The notes: generated by a model from the letters alone, not told the origin. DNA of 64,000 nucleotides from Liolophura sinensis (GCF_032854445.1 NC_088306.1:3282373-3346372); one strand, 5' to 3'; positions 34,785-49,328 are shown, numbered from the stretch's first letter. Program-made: numbers and translations.

Positions 34785-35060
34785 GAAGTCGGGAGACCCG
34801 GGATCAAAACTAGGTCGGGTCCCACCAAAGACTTTAAAAATGGTACACTTGATGCTGGCGTTGGGCGGGATGTCATGTCTGGTGTGTTTGGCGCCATACT
34901 TCTATGGTGGCAGCAATTTGAAGGCAAGGACCCGCTCTGCCACAAGAAGACACAGTAAATGTACACACATGCAATTTCTCCCTGCCATCGTATGACTTAA
35001 AAAAATGTTAAGTACGACGTTAATCCGACGTTAATCGTCCATTCATTCATTTGAATTGGA
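34785..35060 (+). repeat. Diverged tRNA-SINE-like repeat
   Basis: CGGGAGACCCGGGATCAAAA resembles a B-box region. CCATCGTATGACTTAAAAAA and TACGACGTTAATC followed by ATTCATTCATTT resemble the end and tail of SINE family 2. The body is different. Confidence 0.45.
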
Positions 35061-37494
35061 CCAGTGAAAAGTTGTATTCGTGTTCCAAGGTATATTTTGC
35101 GAGTTACTAACTACCTGTTTCGGATAAAGCGTTTATACTCTTTGATATACGAACAGCATAAACTGAAAAAAAAAAACAACTAATATTTGTAGTAACATCT
35201 GAATTGATGTCTGCAAACAATCAAACTTGGATAGAACATAAAGTTTCTGGTATACTACTTAGTATATGATTCTTCTTAGTTTCTGGTATCTTTAACTTGA
35301 ATTTTTCCTCTTGTATACTGTTTTTTTTTTATTTCAAGTATACATAAAGAATACTATACAAATCATATAGGTAATAGATGATAAATGGATTTCTCTGTTC
35401 ATCTGTTCTCGTCGCAGTCATTACAATGGGCTCCAGACTAGTGAAGTCGCGTGATCGAATCCAGCTGTCGCTGGTTTTAGTAAGGGCTTTAAATCAGAAG
35501 GTATGGCAAAGTTGTGGCAAAGGGCGGTGATTTTCCCCAGTTTGCTTCACTCGCATCGCTATCGTCGTGAAAGAAACCTTGAGAAAACCTTTCAATAAAT
35601 TAAATCAAATGAAGAAATCAAAAAGTTCTCGTCTGAATCCATTAAGCTGTTATACACGTATGTCATAGGCCTGTCTTGAATTTCACTAACTACATGTACT
35701 TTATATCTTCCTTCGCTATGGCACTTTCCTCTCCATTTGTTTACTAAAATATTGGCTTACTTTCTGTATCAAGAACGCTATAGTACAACATTATATACAT
35801 ATATAGACCAGAAGTAAGGTAATTTTACATTGAACTGGTTGAGAAGGAACTAGGTCAGAGTAACTGCTGTGAAGTGCGCGTTTTGAAAACATGCACATAC
35901 TCTATGTATAGGGGGGTCATTTTGTGTTTTTTTATGATGTTCAACCACACAGACATCAGACGGTTTAAGTAGAGAGGCCAATAATCGGGACGCATTCCAG
36001 CTGATCTAGTAAACAAAAACCAGCAACTATAAACGTGGAACGAAACATGCATGAGTTCGAATCCATGTGGAGAGACATCCATATATGCTCCACCTGTTTG
36101 TCGAACTTTTCATTTCTTTGGATAAAATATTGTTTTAAAAAGGTCGAATCCATCAAAGATACTAATTTTACTACACGTTAACGTGAGGTTGTTTGTCAAA
36201 TATGTAGCCAAATGAGATTATCACTAAGACTTTGTTTTCCAAAACATGCACACCTAGGTATTCTGTAAGACGTTGGAGGTCCCATGACCACCCTTTCCAG
36301 TCGAAAATAAAATGGCCGGCCAATGTTAAAGTATTGGGGAAAAGGCCATTTTTGTCACTTTGCTAGCGACCATTTAGGCCTAGTCGTACAAAATAACATC
36401 ACGAAAGCTCTGCAGAAATACTCAGATTATCTGGAAATCAGGAAACTATACAAGTACAACGGATACAAGACCGTTGACAGCGATTAAAAAATAAGCATTT
36501 TCCTGTGCAGTAGTGTTGGGAAGACCGTTTTCTTCACCCACGCCATTTGTTACTAAGGAGATCACGTGGTCTCTGTCTTCTGATCCGTCTTACAGAATTT
36601 AGCTGATCAATGTTTAACAAGAGAAATAATTTTTACAAGAACCAGCGGAAGCACAGTGGAGTCAAAGACCCCTTTCTACTTTCAATATAAATACATTTGG
36701 TACCGTTACGACATCTATGTATGTATTTAATGTGAAAATTAAAATTAAACACTTAAACTGCATATAGCAGCAAAAAAAAAAAAAGAATCTGTGACGCAAT
36801 TGTGTTAAAACTTATCAATATGGCCCATAGAGCTCACCATGCAGAGCCCGACTGGGTTGTTTTTCTTTTCCCTTTTTTTCCCCGTTTCTTGTGGGGTGTG
36901 GGGGGTAGTGGGGTGAGGGATGCCTCTCATACACTGTAAAAATGTAAAAAGTTCATGAAGAGCATGTCTGAAGCTGCATGAAATGGCCACAAAGATGATG
37001 CGTACTTTATTTAAAGTGCTCCATCTCTTCCTGTTTGTTGTTATTTTACGTCACATTCCAGAATTTTTAACTTATATGATGGCGGTCAGTTTTCTGGGTA
37101 AAGGGAACCAGAGTGCCCGAGGCAAACTACTGCCAATTAGAAAGCTAACGACAAAATTTCCCACATAAAGTATATGCATACGTCCGAAGAAAGTCAAGAC
37201 TTTTATTTGTGTCATTTGCTGACGATGGTATAAACGTATGCCGAAACATAGATTCAGCAAAATGAGTCTTGACTGTCTTCTGACTTAGACTTACTTACAC
37301 TTATATAAGCTAATCAGTGGAATCAACAGCTCTCCCACATGTGACGTACAGATATGCGCTCCATATTGGTGAAAAGACAGGTAACCATTAACGAACGTTA
37401 GTCTGTGGCAAGCGGCACACGAGCGTTGTCGAACGCTTTTTCTTCCAGCGGTCCCAAAAACGATGATAGCGGGGAAATTCCATGTATGTAACGT
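35061..37494. other. Gene-free stretch
   Basis: No supported gene. A diverged minus-strand SINE family 1 remnant may lie at 37020-37165 (TTTTACGTCACATTCCAGAA, ATGATGGCGGTCAG). The TGGTATACT/AGTATAC-rich part near 35240-35370 is loosely repetitive. Confidence 0.4.
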
Positions 37495-37872
37495 ATGTGG
37501 GTATGCTTGGGGTTTAACGTCGTACTTAACAATTTTTCATTCATATGGCGAGGAGAAGTCATAGATATGTACATCTTCTTGTGGCAGGGCAATTCGATGC
37601 CGCCTAAGGCTGCCCCCACTGAAGTATCATGCCGAAGACACCAGACACGGCACCCCACACAGTCATATTATACTGATACCGGCCCAACCAGTCATGCTTC
37701 CTTGCTCTCGCCTCTCAGTGCTGAGCGCCAAGCGAGGTAGCAACAAGTACTATTTTTAAAGTCATTGGTATGACCCCGTCCGGTTTTGAAATTCCATGTC
37801 CGATGTAGGGTTTGAACCTGCGCCAATTATGTTCTAGCAATTGAAAGCACCTTTGACCACAAGACCACGGTG
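37495..37872 (-). mobile_element. SINE family 2, nearly full length
   Basis: GCTTGGGGTTTAACGTCGTA at the 3' side and GGGTTTGAACCTGCGCC (B box) near 37810 match the family. The middle shares ATTATACTGATACCGG and GCTGAGCGCCAAGCGAGG with the copy at 56.4 kb. Confidence 0.75.
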
Positions 37873-37909
37873 CGTTTCCTCTTATATCGTAGAGTCTGCT
37901 TTCATGAGA

Positions 37910-38820
37910 AGCTTGGAAAAATATCATCGCATCTAACAGTTACGCGCGGAAAAATATCATCGAATCTAACAGTTACGTGTAGGAAAAAAATAATCGCATC
38001 TAAAGGTTACGTGTGGAAAAATATCATCACATTTAACAGTTACATGTGGAAAAATATTATCACATTTAACAGTTACATGTGGAAAAATATCATCGCATTT
38101 AACAGTTACTTGTGGAAAAATATCATCGCATTTAACAGATAACTGTGGGAAAATAATCATCACTTTAACAGTCACATATGGGAAAATAACATCACATTTA
38201 ACAGTTAAGTGTGGAAAAATATGACAACAATTAACAGTTACATGTGGAAAAATATCATCACATTTAACAGATAACTGTGAAAAAATAACATCACTTTAAC
38301 AGTTACATATGGGAAAATAACATCACTTTAACAGTTACATATGGGAAATAACATCACATTTAACAGTTAAGTGTGGAAAAATATTACCACAATTAACAGT
38401 TACATGTGGAAAAATATCATCGCATTTAACAGATAACTGTGGAAAAATATCTTCACTTTAACATTTACATGTGGGAAAACATCATCACATTTAACAGTTA
38501 AGTGTGGAAAATATTACCACAATTAACAGTTACATGTGGAAAAATATCATCACATTTAACAATTACATGTGGAAAATATCATCGCACATGTGGAGAAATA
38601 TTATCGCAATTAACAGTTACGCGTGGAAAAATATTATCACAATTAACAGTCACGTGTGGAAAAATTTCATCGCATCTAACAGTTACAAGTGGGAAATATC
38701 ATCACATTTAACAGTTACATGTGAAAAAATATCATCACATTTAACAGTTACATTTGGAAAAACATCATCACATTTAACAGTTACGTGGGGAAAATATCAT
38801 TGCATTTAAGTTATATTCGC
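37910..38820. repeat. Irregular minisatellite of about 31-33 bp, about 28 copies
   Basis: The recurring core is GGAAAAATATCATCACATTT followed by AACAGTTACATGT. Unit length varies, mostly because of lost or gained A residues and GATAACTG/GTTACATG alternation. Scattered decayed units continue to about 38910. Confidence 0.9.
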
Positions 38821-38939
38821 AAAAATATCAACATATTTAAAAGCTACCGACACAAAAAGTATCACAATGAACAGTTACATGAGCATAAAAAGTATTACAT
38901 TTAACAGAAAAATTGCTCCAGACATCAGATAATCGGCTG

Positions 38940-39575
38940 TTTAAGACTGCCCATGTCTTTAGAGGTGAAACCCTTCCTCATTCCTCGCTGGAATGGGGAC
39001 AGCCCGACCTTGATGAATCTAAGTACGTGCTGCCTTGAGGATGAGGTGTTTAGCAGCAGGTTATTGTTCTTAAGGTCGTTATAGAGGACGTGGGTCTTCC
39101 TCAGAGTCCGTGCTGCCTGAACTGCGACGTCGTGCCAGTCAATCCCGGGTCAACTCAATGCATGAGCTGTGGATGGCGTCCCAAAAGGTCTGGCGGGAGG
39201 TGAAGGCCTCAGACACAAGGCAAGCCTGGGAATGGTCGTGTTAAGAATCGACACTCCAATAAAACATGGTGAAGACCCCACTGTCTGAGAGGTAGGCCAT
39301 CATCTTCGCCTCCCGGATGAAGGCATCCAGACCCAGATTCCTGTAGATATTTCTTCATGGCCACTTCCAGGAAGGGCCCCTCGGGAAACTCTGAATGGAA
39401 AAAAGCCGCATCCACGTATCCGAAACTCCAGGCCCACAGGACTCTGTAGATCCCGTCGTTCCCAATCTCCCATTCCGCGTGCTTTATATAAACAACTGGC
39501 AACCTCACATTGGGGATCCTGTAGCCTTGGCTGTCGGTGTACAAACTGGAGATTTCGGGGAGTTTTCTATGATGC
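38940..39575 (-). pseudogene. Unrecognised decayed coding remnant
   Basis: The longest open piece (39209-39544, minus strand) has protein-like composition, for example PVVYIKHAEWEIG and VLWAWSFGYVDAAFFHSEF, and protein-like sequence continues downstream to about 38905 (FIKVGLSPFQRGM). It does not start with ATG. I do not recognise the family; a mobile-element or virus-like origin is possible. It is broken. It lies between the 33-bp array at 37.9-38.8 kb and a SINE fragment at 40.3 kb. Confidence 0.4.
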
Positions 39576-40269
39576 CTCGTCTACAATGACCCGGTGGGGG
39601 GATAGGACATTTAACCTGGAAGTTCAACTAATGACCCCGGAGAATCCGTCATGAGAATATGACTTCCCTGTTACTACAAGCGTTGGGCGAACTGCTGGAA
39701 TTCCCTACCTTGTTGGCGGGTACTTGCTGACCAGACAGTGTCTCCGTGGCTATACTGAGCAGTCTCTCATTCAAAATTGAATCTGGGGATGTCATGACTC
39801 TCTGAACACTGCGCAGAGCTGAGTCTTTCCTGGCTTACAAGATTCAGTGATGAATCTGTCCACACTCTCCCTGGTGCCACGTTCTATGTTCGGGAATTGG
39901 CGCTTTCCGAACTTACTCGGTGCATCTCGGGTATCATTATCGGCGTGGACTTTCTAGGCATAGACAACTGGAGACATTATTTTGCACGAACTTTACACCA
40001 GCTCTTCGGTTGATGTTGTCTGCTGTTGCACTCTGTCTCGCCTATCATCCTGATCATTTCCGTGAACGGGGGGGAGGGGGGGGGGGGTATTGGGCAGTTT
40101 GGCTTTGCGCTTGCGCACATCTGAAAAGTAACCTGCCGAATAACAGGACGACATCCCTGATCCGGAACTCCCTGCAAACGATAACAGATGAGTACAGACA
40201 TAGACAGTTGTAGGCAAGCAGATCTATAGTATAATAACTTTGTTTTCGTTAAACACTCTGAATTTATAT
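39576..40269. other. Gene-free stretch
   Basis: No confident feature. Minus-strand sequence upstream of the decayed coding remnant may belong to it but shows no family signature. A G run lies near 40068-40087. Confidence 0.4.
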
Positions 40270-40416
40270 ATTTCTTCTTTCATTTGATTGGTGTTTTACG
40301 CCGAACTCAAGAATGTTTCACTTATACGACGGTAGCCAGCCATCATGGTGGGAGGAAACCGGGCAGAGCCCGGGGAAAACCCCACGACCATCCCACAGAC
40401 CTTCCCATGTACCTTA
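40270..40416 (-). mobile_element. SINE family 1, head-truncated
   Basis: CATTTGATTGGTGTTTTACG through CATCATGGTGGGAGGAAACC to CACAGACCTTCCCATGTACC. The tRNA-like head is absent. Confidence 0.85.
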
Positions 40417-40898
40417 AAGACATTAAAGCCTAGTTCTCGTAGAAAAGACGGTCCCCCACCGGCGGTCTAGCTTAGGAATAGTTTAGGAAATTTTTGTTTG
40501 GAAAATCAACTGGATTTTACAACAAAGTTTACTTTTATAGTTTTAAATGTAACACTTTATGAGGAAAATCCACACCTTGAACCATCAGCGGACCAAACGA
40601 ACTCCCGCGAAGATCCCCGAGTCGTTTGCTGACCCAGGTCTCTATAATTGGGTCACACACACCATCCGAAGCAAAAAGAGAATGGAAAGTATCTGTGAAC
40701 GAATGTAGCCTATTAATTACTCTGTCTTGGTCTGTTTTAGAAGTTTTGAAGCCATTCCTAAACAGGTAGAAGTTTTAAGTCAATATCTTAACTTGATTTC
40801 AACTACTTCCAGTTCACACATCTGACGAAGGCTGTTACATTCAGCTGAAAGCTTATGTTCTAGAAAGAATAGTAGTCTTATGTGGGTGTACTACCTAT

Positions 40899-42249
<1,351 letters not shown>

Positions 42250-45200
42250 GTCAACGGTCATTGTTAACATTATATTACAAAGTCTCGACCCTACTTAGCT
42301 TGACCGCATCATAGTACTTCTTGCTTTTGGACTGACACGATTTCGCGCGCGTGTTAATGACTTCTGCGCAGTGTGGAGTTGGCGATGTAGTAATGTTAAA
42401 CGCTCTGCGCATGTGTATAATATGATGGATGGTAGTATGGCGAATAGCTCTGTATGAACCTAAAAACTCCGTGAAGGCAGTTTTAATATTCAGTTCTTAA
42501 ATGCTGACTGAATACCTTCTTTCAAAATCCTACTGAAACTCTCAACTTCGCTGTTTCCCTCCGGGTGATATATGGACGAAAGTCCATGTTTAATATCTTT
42601 TCATTCTTCATGTGAAATCAACTGAGGGCCTCGGTTTTTGTAACTGATTATCGGTTACAATCTCAGCCGGATAACTCTCTCTACTAAAAACTTTAATCAA
42701 AGAATCTTTCATAGTCGCAGTAGTAATATCACGAACGAAAGTCACTTCTGGCCACGTGCTTCTGCAGTCAATCAAACAAACCAGCAGGCGCAGGGCCGTC
42801 AGGGCCGACAAAATCAAGGCCAAGCTTATGCCAATCTTGCGCCGGTAAAGGAACATTGGAGCAACTCGTACAGATGCGGATTTGTCATTCAATTGACAAG
42901 TTAGACAGTGCTTTACAGCTTCTCCCACATGAATATCCACATTTGGCCACCAATACAAATCACAGAGTCTCTGTTTAGTTTTGACAATGCCTTGGTGATT
43001 GGCATGTGTCAGTTCCAGGACTTCGGCTTGTACTTGGGTAGGAACGACAACTCGACTATCTCGGAAAATTACATTGTTGTAAGGTGACAAATCGATCGTC
43101 GTGTATCGGGAAGTACGACTGTAGATTTGCATCAGCTTGTTTCTTTGTCTGAGGCCAACCGTCATGGATGTGGGAAATGAGTTGGCCACATGTCTTGTCG
43201 ATATCGTAGATCGCGGAGTTAAGAAGCGGAACTGACAGCATTTTTGTCATTTAAAACAATTTGACAAACAGCGTCACAATCTTCCTCATTGGCATGGGTA
43301 AAGGTATTTAGGGGTAGGCGCGATAACGCGTCAGCCACCTTATTCTGCGTGCCCTCCTTGTACGAGACTGAATAATTATAATGCTTCAAACGGGCATTCC
43401 ATCTGGGAGACGCATGGATCTGTGACCTTGACCTCTTGACGACAACAGCGTAGTCCGAGTTTGGTGATCTGTTCGCAATTTGAACTTGGGACCCCATAAA
43501 TAAGTATGCCACTTTTCCATGGCACACACACAAGCAAGTGCGGAATATTTTCTCTCCTGTCCCGTTAATGAATGGCATGCACAAGTGATCAGATGTTCAG
43601 AACCATTCATGATTTGCGTAAGAGTGGCACCTAGACCGTAGCCACTTGCTTCAGTCGTGGCTATGGTCTCACAATTCGGGGTGAAGAGAGATAGAACAAG
43701 ATTGTCCACTATAGGAATGCATGATCAGCGGAATGCATGATCAGCGGAATCTAACCAGACAAACCGGTCGCGTTCCAGTAAATCGCAAATTGGATGAAAT
43801 TGTGAGACGAAAAATTCGGCACAAATTTCTCTTAATACGCAGCCATACCTAGCCAAGATCGGCCTTGTGTTTTACCGTATACTATGATGTCGTCGCTGAA
43901 CAGCTTCACTCCCGGCAAACCTTCTGACAGACTGCTCATCATTTTCTGAAAGCAAGACGGTGCAGACGAAAGACCAAAACAAACTGTCTTGAAACGAGAC
44001 AAGTCGTCATGAGTGATAAAGGCTGTCAAATCACGACTTTCACTGGCTAACTCAATCTGATGATGGGCGGATTTCAAATCCAGGCGAGAAAAGCAAGTAG
44101 CACCGTGCATTTACCTTAACATTTCGTCTATGTTAGGTAACGGGTACTTATCCGCAACAATGGATTCGTTTGGCTTTCTCAAATCAACGCATATGCGCAT
44201 GCCGCCGTCTTTTTTCCACACAACAATTAGTGAAACCCACTCAGATGCGTCAATTTTCTCAATAATATCGGCCTCCTCAAGACGTTTGAGTTCTTTAGAA
44301 ACAACGTCGCGTATCGCAAGAGGGGGTCTTGCTATAACTTCTGTTTTACTGGAGTGACATCAGCGTTAACCTTAATCCTATGTTTGAACCCTTTAATCTT
44401 AAAGCTAAACTTTGAGCTAAACAACTCTGGAAACTCACTCTTAAAACAGATACATGAGAACTACTGTTGGGAGGTACATTACTAGGCAAATTGGACACCG
44501 TGTCCTGCGTTTTACAATTCAAACATCTCTTATAACAGCTAGTATACACATCAACTGTGTTACATGTAAAGATAGTACCCTCTATGTTTATCCCAAGACC
44601 TTGAATTACATCTTTACCAATCAGACTGGTGCCTTTATGTGCTACACAGAATGTTGCATTGGTAAATTTACCTTTATAAGACAGTAGTATGGAAACAACC
44701 TATTACTTCAATGGTTCGAGTAGTATAACTGGTGATGCTTGGTGCATTTGAATTGCGTAGTTCAAATGCTTCTCTGACAAAATATTTATCAAACGCTTTC
44801 AAACTAAGCAAAGAAACATCAAAGGTTGTATCAACCTCTAAGTTCAAATCTGCATGCAGTTCACTTTTACCCCACATTGTACAACCTTTTTCTTCTGAAG
44901 TCTGTACACTGTACGTGAGCATGACTAGAGTCTTCAGACTCTGAGACATAACGCACTTTCTGGACTTCCTTCTTAGAACGCTGACAAACCAAAGCAAAAT
45001 GGCCTTTAGGTCCACAAGCTGTCCATTTTTTTTTATGAAAAGCTGGACATTTGGAGAAATTGGCATGGTGTTTGGGTGAGCCACATCTGTAGCGTTTTCT
45101 CTTGGAAACATCGGGTTTCCTTGAATCCATAGATTTGGCATCTGTCGTGGACTGTTTCTGTTTGAACTGACGTTTAGGTTTGAAGTTAACCTTGGCACAT

Positions 45201-45780
45201 GTAGATTCTTTTCTACTGGTCGTTGATTACTTCTGCCTGGTGATGAATTTGGCTTCCTTCACCACACTTTCTACATGACGGGCGGTCTAAATAGCCTTGG
45301 GAAGTTTTAAGTCGCTTTCCAGCAAGAACCACTCTCGAATACGAGTTTAATTGGTTTTCTCAATCTCCTGATCACGCAGCATTTCACCATGAGAATCACC
45401 GAAAGAACATGTGGCGTCAAAATCACGTAACACAGCAATCTACATATCAACAACCTCACCTGGTAACTGGGCGCAAGCACGGAATCGGTGACCCTCGCCT
45501 GGTATGTTGAAAGCAGGCTTGAAACAACCCTTCAACGTTTTCATAACTTTAACGTACACGTCTTCATCATCATTACCAACCTCCGGTAAAGTGAAGAAAA
45601 TGCACTGAGCTTCCGAGCAGCATACATTTGATCTGTCCCAGCAACAAGTAAGTAGTTCTCAAAATGTCTCCTCCACTGAGACTATGGTAATCAAGGCTGG
45701 CCCGGTGTAGAAAAAATGGCATAAGTGCAGTAATCTGTAAAGCCATCTGAGGAGATGCAATCGATTATGTAACAGACGAT
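42250..45780 (-). mobile_element. Broken Ty3/Gypsy LTR retrotransposon, internal region (fossil)
   Basis: Read on the minus strand the parts come in Ty3/Gypsy order: a gag-like region (about 45200-45780), CCHC zinc-knuckle and protease region (about 44680-45130), reverse transcriptase (about 43830-44360), RNase H (about 43380-43710), then an H2C2 integrase zinc finger and integrase core (about 42290-43190). The order RT-RNase H-integrase separates it from Copia elements. No envelope gene and no clear LTR pair were seen, so the outer limits are approximate. It has many breaks and looks old; it cannot be an active element as it stands. Confidence 0.88.
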
Positions 45781-47123
45781 TTGGTAGTCATCCACCTTGA
45801 AAAACTGTCCCAAAAGGTAATCGGAAATCCTCGTCGCCAAATTATAGCAGCTTTTAGAAGAGTAACTCAACCCAGCGGTATATATTTGTTCCCAAAACAT
45901 GTACTGTACTGTTACATCTACCTTCCAGCCCTAGACAAGGATTTTTTCCGCTACACGTGGTACGTCATAGAATGACTTATACAGTGCCGTGTACAATGAC
46001 GTCATGTTACGTAGTTAACACAATACCATGTGCGTAGGACACAACAAAGACAGTTAGGCTACACTCATTAAAATTTTGAATTCTGGGCTTCATCTGGGCA
46101 CTCTGATGTCACCGGCAATTTTCAACTCTAAACACTACTTTTAATGTCGGAAAGGTCCTTATTATTCACGCGAGTAAAAGATTACAGTACCGGTACTTAA
46201 ATAATGTTCACGAAAATTTCCCCAGTAGCCTAGGGGAATATAATCAGAGTAAAGAAAGAAAAGTGAAAAATGATACTAATGTAAACTGTAGGTCCCCGAA
46301 ACTATACAATCTGGTTGATTTTAGTTATTCTTTAGCACTATACTCAAGATTTTTCTCGATGGCGACCAGTCGCAGGAAACATGCTGCTGTTGGTGTAATT
46401 CTGTGCTATGGCCTTGTTTCTTCACCGCCATTTTATCACGCAGAGTAAACGAGAATAACATATTAGCTCGTTGTCTTACCAATCTTCAAATATGATCCTG
46501 GTTTTTTTTTTTAATCTCGGACCATGTTGGAGTGGACACCTTAGGTAGGCTTAATGTTCAACATCGCAGTCATGGCTTCTGGGGCCGAGGATGGCCTGGC
46601 AAGCTGCACTTTGTGATAAAATCGTGATTGTTTTTCAGCCTCAAACATAAGGCAATGTGAAAACTGTTTTTATTATCAGTTTGACTAGGCCTATACAAGA
46701 GAAACTAATGCATGTGCTATAGTCATTTTTCGGGGGTCATATCGGCACTTTTGCTGAGGGAATTCAATGTGAAGTGTATAAGGCGGTAAATCATGAAAGA
46801 AGTATTGCCAATACCGGTACTGCGCGAAATAAGCAGATGGTTTATATTCTATTTTATCTCCATATATCTCTTTTAACGTTGGTTTAAAATTTGTCAAATT
46901 GGTGGGGGAAAGTTCGCAGGGACCAAATACACTGGCTACATTTGCAGCTAGTGGCTGCTAAACACATCCTATAGGCGGACTTTTCCGTCAGTCGTTGGTT
47001 ATAAGTAAGGTATACCATGTGACCTAATAAATCATACCGTAGAAATAAAATGGCAAGTCAACATAAGCTCCCCCCCCCCCCAACCACCCACCCACCAAAT
47101 AAATGTATTGAGGTTCAGCACAT
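45781..47123. other. Gene-free stretch
   Basis: No supported gene. A minus-strand frame at 46691-46897 has no homologue I recognise. A C run lies at 47071-47081. Confidence 0.4.
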
Positions 47124-47237
47124 GTTTGTGCTGTATTTTTAGATTCATTTTAAAGAGACTGTATTTTTTAAATAATTAGAAAAAATCGATCGACACAAAT
47201 TCAATCGAATTATGCCTAATATTTTAGAATATTGCTA

Positions 47238-47279
<42 letters not shown>

Positions 47280-47700
47280 ACGCCGTCAAGAATATTTCGC
47301 TTATGCGACGGCGGCAAGCATTAGAATGGGCGGAAACCGGGCAGAGCCCAGGGGGAAAACACGACCATCCGCGGGTTGCTGCAGACCTTCCTACACACGG
47401 CCGGAGAGGAAGCCAACATGAGCTGGACTTGAACTCACAGCGACCGCATTGGTGAGAGACTCCTGGGTCATTACGCTGCGCTAGCGCGCTAACCCAACTG
47501 AGCCACGGAGGCTAATAATATTGCTAATAAAGTTCCTACAGTTATAATGCGCGGGTATGTAGCTGTATAATTTTTTTCCAAATTTAGAAGGATTTTAACT
47601 CTGTAGGTCTAAACATTACAAGTACGAGCCTGGGATTTTCTGAAAGGCACTATTTTGAGTTATAATCTTAGCAAAATAATAAAAAGTTTGATTCGATTTT
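47124..47700 (+). repeat. Dispersed repeat family C, copy 2, split by a SINE
   Basis: The left part ends at 47239 and the right part resumes at about 47529; TTTTAACTCTGT, TACGAGCCTG and TTATAATC-type blocks match copies 1 and 3. The SINE at 47240-47516 separates the halves. Confidence 0.5.
47240..47516 (-). mobile_element. SINE family 1, full length, with target-site duplication
   Basis: A perfect 12-bp direct repeat AATATTGCTAAT flanks it (47228-47239 and 47517-47528). The head ends GAGCCACGGAGGC. On this strand the usual AAATAAA tail is replaced by a (GT)n run at 47243-47276, meaning an (AC)n tail in SINE orientation. Confidence 0.93.
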
Positions 47701-49144
47701 CCAAGTACATGTAGCTAATATATACCGGTATGGACTTTTTTGAAAAATCGTTTAAATGTTTAAATTATATTATGGACTTTATGAATCATATCGCCTCTAG
47801 ATGACGTCACAAGAAGCTTTTCAAACTCTAAATGAACACAGCTTTTAAACCTAGAATGGCTTTATTACACATGAGCTCGTAAAAGTTTACTTTAAAGTAT
47901 CCATAAACTTTTGTCTGGACAAAGAAAAAGAATTTTTTGTTACCGGTACCGGCACGTCAAAGAAGGCCTACATACATGCATACCCTGCTACCGGTACTGG
48001 TAATATATGACCCACAAACCCTACTATAAATGTATTTGAACTGTATGCCTTTATTTCTGTTTTTAAAATTCAATGAATTTATGAGTATTAAAGTATGTCG
48101 GAATGAAACGGAGAGAAAAATAATGCACAGCGGGATAGAACTCATGAAATCTACATGAAATAGATATGAAATAGGCTTAATGATCTATTGATGCCTCGTT
48201 ATTACGATTCCAAGTATGACGTTAAACCGCAAACATTCATGTATTCATTCGCCTATCACTCCGTTTTCCACTTTTTTATGGTCATCTGTTTTAGATCCAC
48301 GTTTTGTACGATGATTACTCATATTTTTACAAAGAGCGGGAGATGTAAGTGTCTTGTGCCATTGACAGAGCACAGTAGTCTTATTTTAATAGATTTTTAG
48401 ATCTTTAGCAGGTCATATGGCACAGGAAGCCTTTTATCAAGTGGGTAAAATCCATTCTAAGGCCGGCACCCATTTCGTGTCGTTCCAATCGAAGTAATTG
48501 TCCAAACTTGCGGGTTGGTGTTACTCGCTCGCCAGTTTTCGTGGGTTTCTTTCATAATTTTCTCGTGACTTGCTATCCAGTTATGGAAAGTCAACTGTAA
48601 TTCCGTAAAGATTGTGCAAGTAGTGAATTTTGCTTTATGAGCAGCTGATCTTATTCTCTGATGTGATTCACTGACCAAGTCCGGCCTGAGTTACTTTTTA
48701 TTTCGTCTTATTTTTTTAGCAAAGTTGTTAATACTGTTAGGTTTACCTTGGAAAACCTCCATAAATATGTTAAATGGTCTACAGTCTGTCAGTGTTGAGT
48801 GGAGGACATACGTTTAGACATGGTTTGTTGTCAGTATCATCTGACACAGGACCTCTTACCTACATTTACTTGTACTGAGTTGTGCTCCTCTGAAGCTTGA
48901 CATACAAGGGAGCTTAAAACCCAACCCAACTCAACTCAACTCAACTCTGCATGACCAGTCGAGTTAAGTTGATTCTTAAGCTCTTGTGTATCCCAAACTT
49001 AAGGCCTCTCAACACATACTGACAAGAAGCAAATATCCGCTATATTGAATATCTATCAAGTTGACACTATCAATCAGATATGTGAAGAAGGTTGTCCAAA
49101 CAGACCTTAAATCCATTTTATGTGAATGAAGTGCCTCAATTTTG
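47701..49144. other. Gene-free stretch upstream of NEDD1
   Basis: No supported gene. A short protein-like minus-strand frame at about 48457-48690 is discussed as a finding. A (CAACT)n run is at 48924-48946. A possible SINE family 2 tail scrap lies at about 48195-48255. Confidence 0.4.
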
Positions 49145-49225
49145 TTTGTTTCCTCTTAACATAATGCTTATCGCCGTCAGGTACTAGTAAGTAAAAGACC
49201 AATCAGATAAATAAATATAATATAA
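49145..49225 (+). mobile_element. Degraded SINE family 1 3' end just upstream of NEDD1
   Basis: TTTCCTCTTAACATAATGCT, CGCCGTCAGG and ACCAATCAGATAAATAAATA. It lies about 150 bases before the NEDD1 start. Confidence 0.5.
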
Positions 49226-49328
49226 ATCTATCTCTCACGTGTTGAAAGTACTGAAAATAGGAAGTCTGTCTAGCTGTAATGTCATAATATGTTGACGCGA
49301 GGTTACTGACATTTTGTGTCTGTTTCAG

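Noticed and set aside
37910-38820. CRISPR-like regular repeats of about 32 bp
   Set aside because: There are no unique spacers between units, unit length varies, and the surrounding DNA is an animal genome.
46691-46897. 68-codon minus-strand frame starting MTNFKPTLKEIYGDKIEYKP
   Set aside because: No recognisable family, AT-rich composition and no splice context; not distinguishable from chance.
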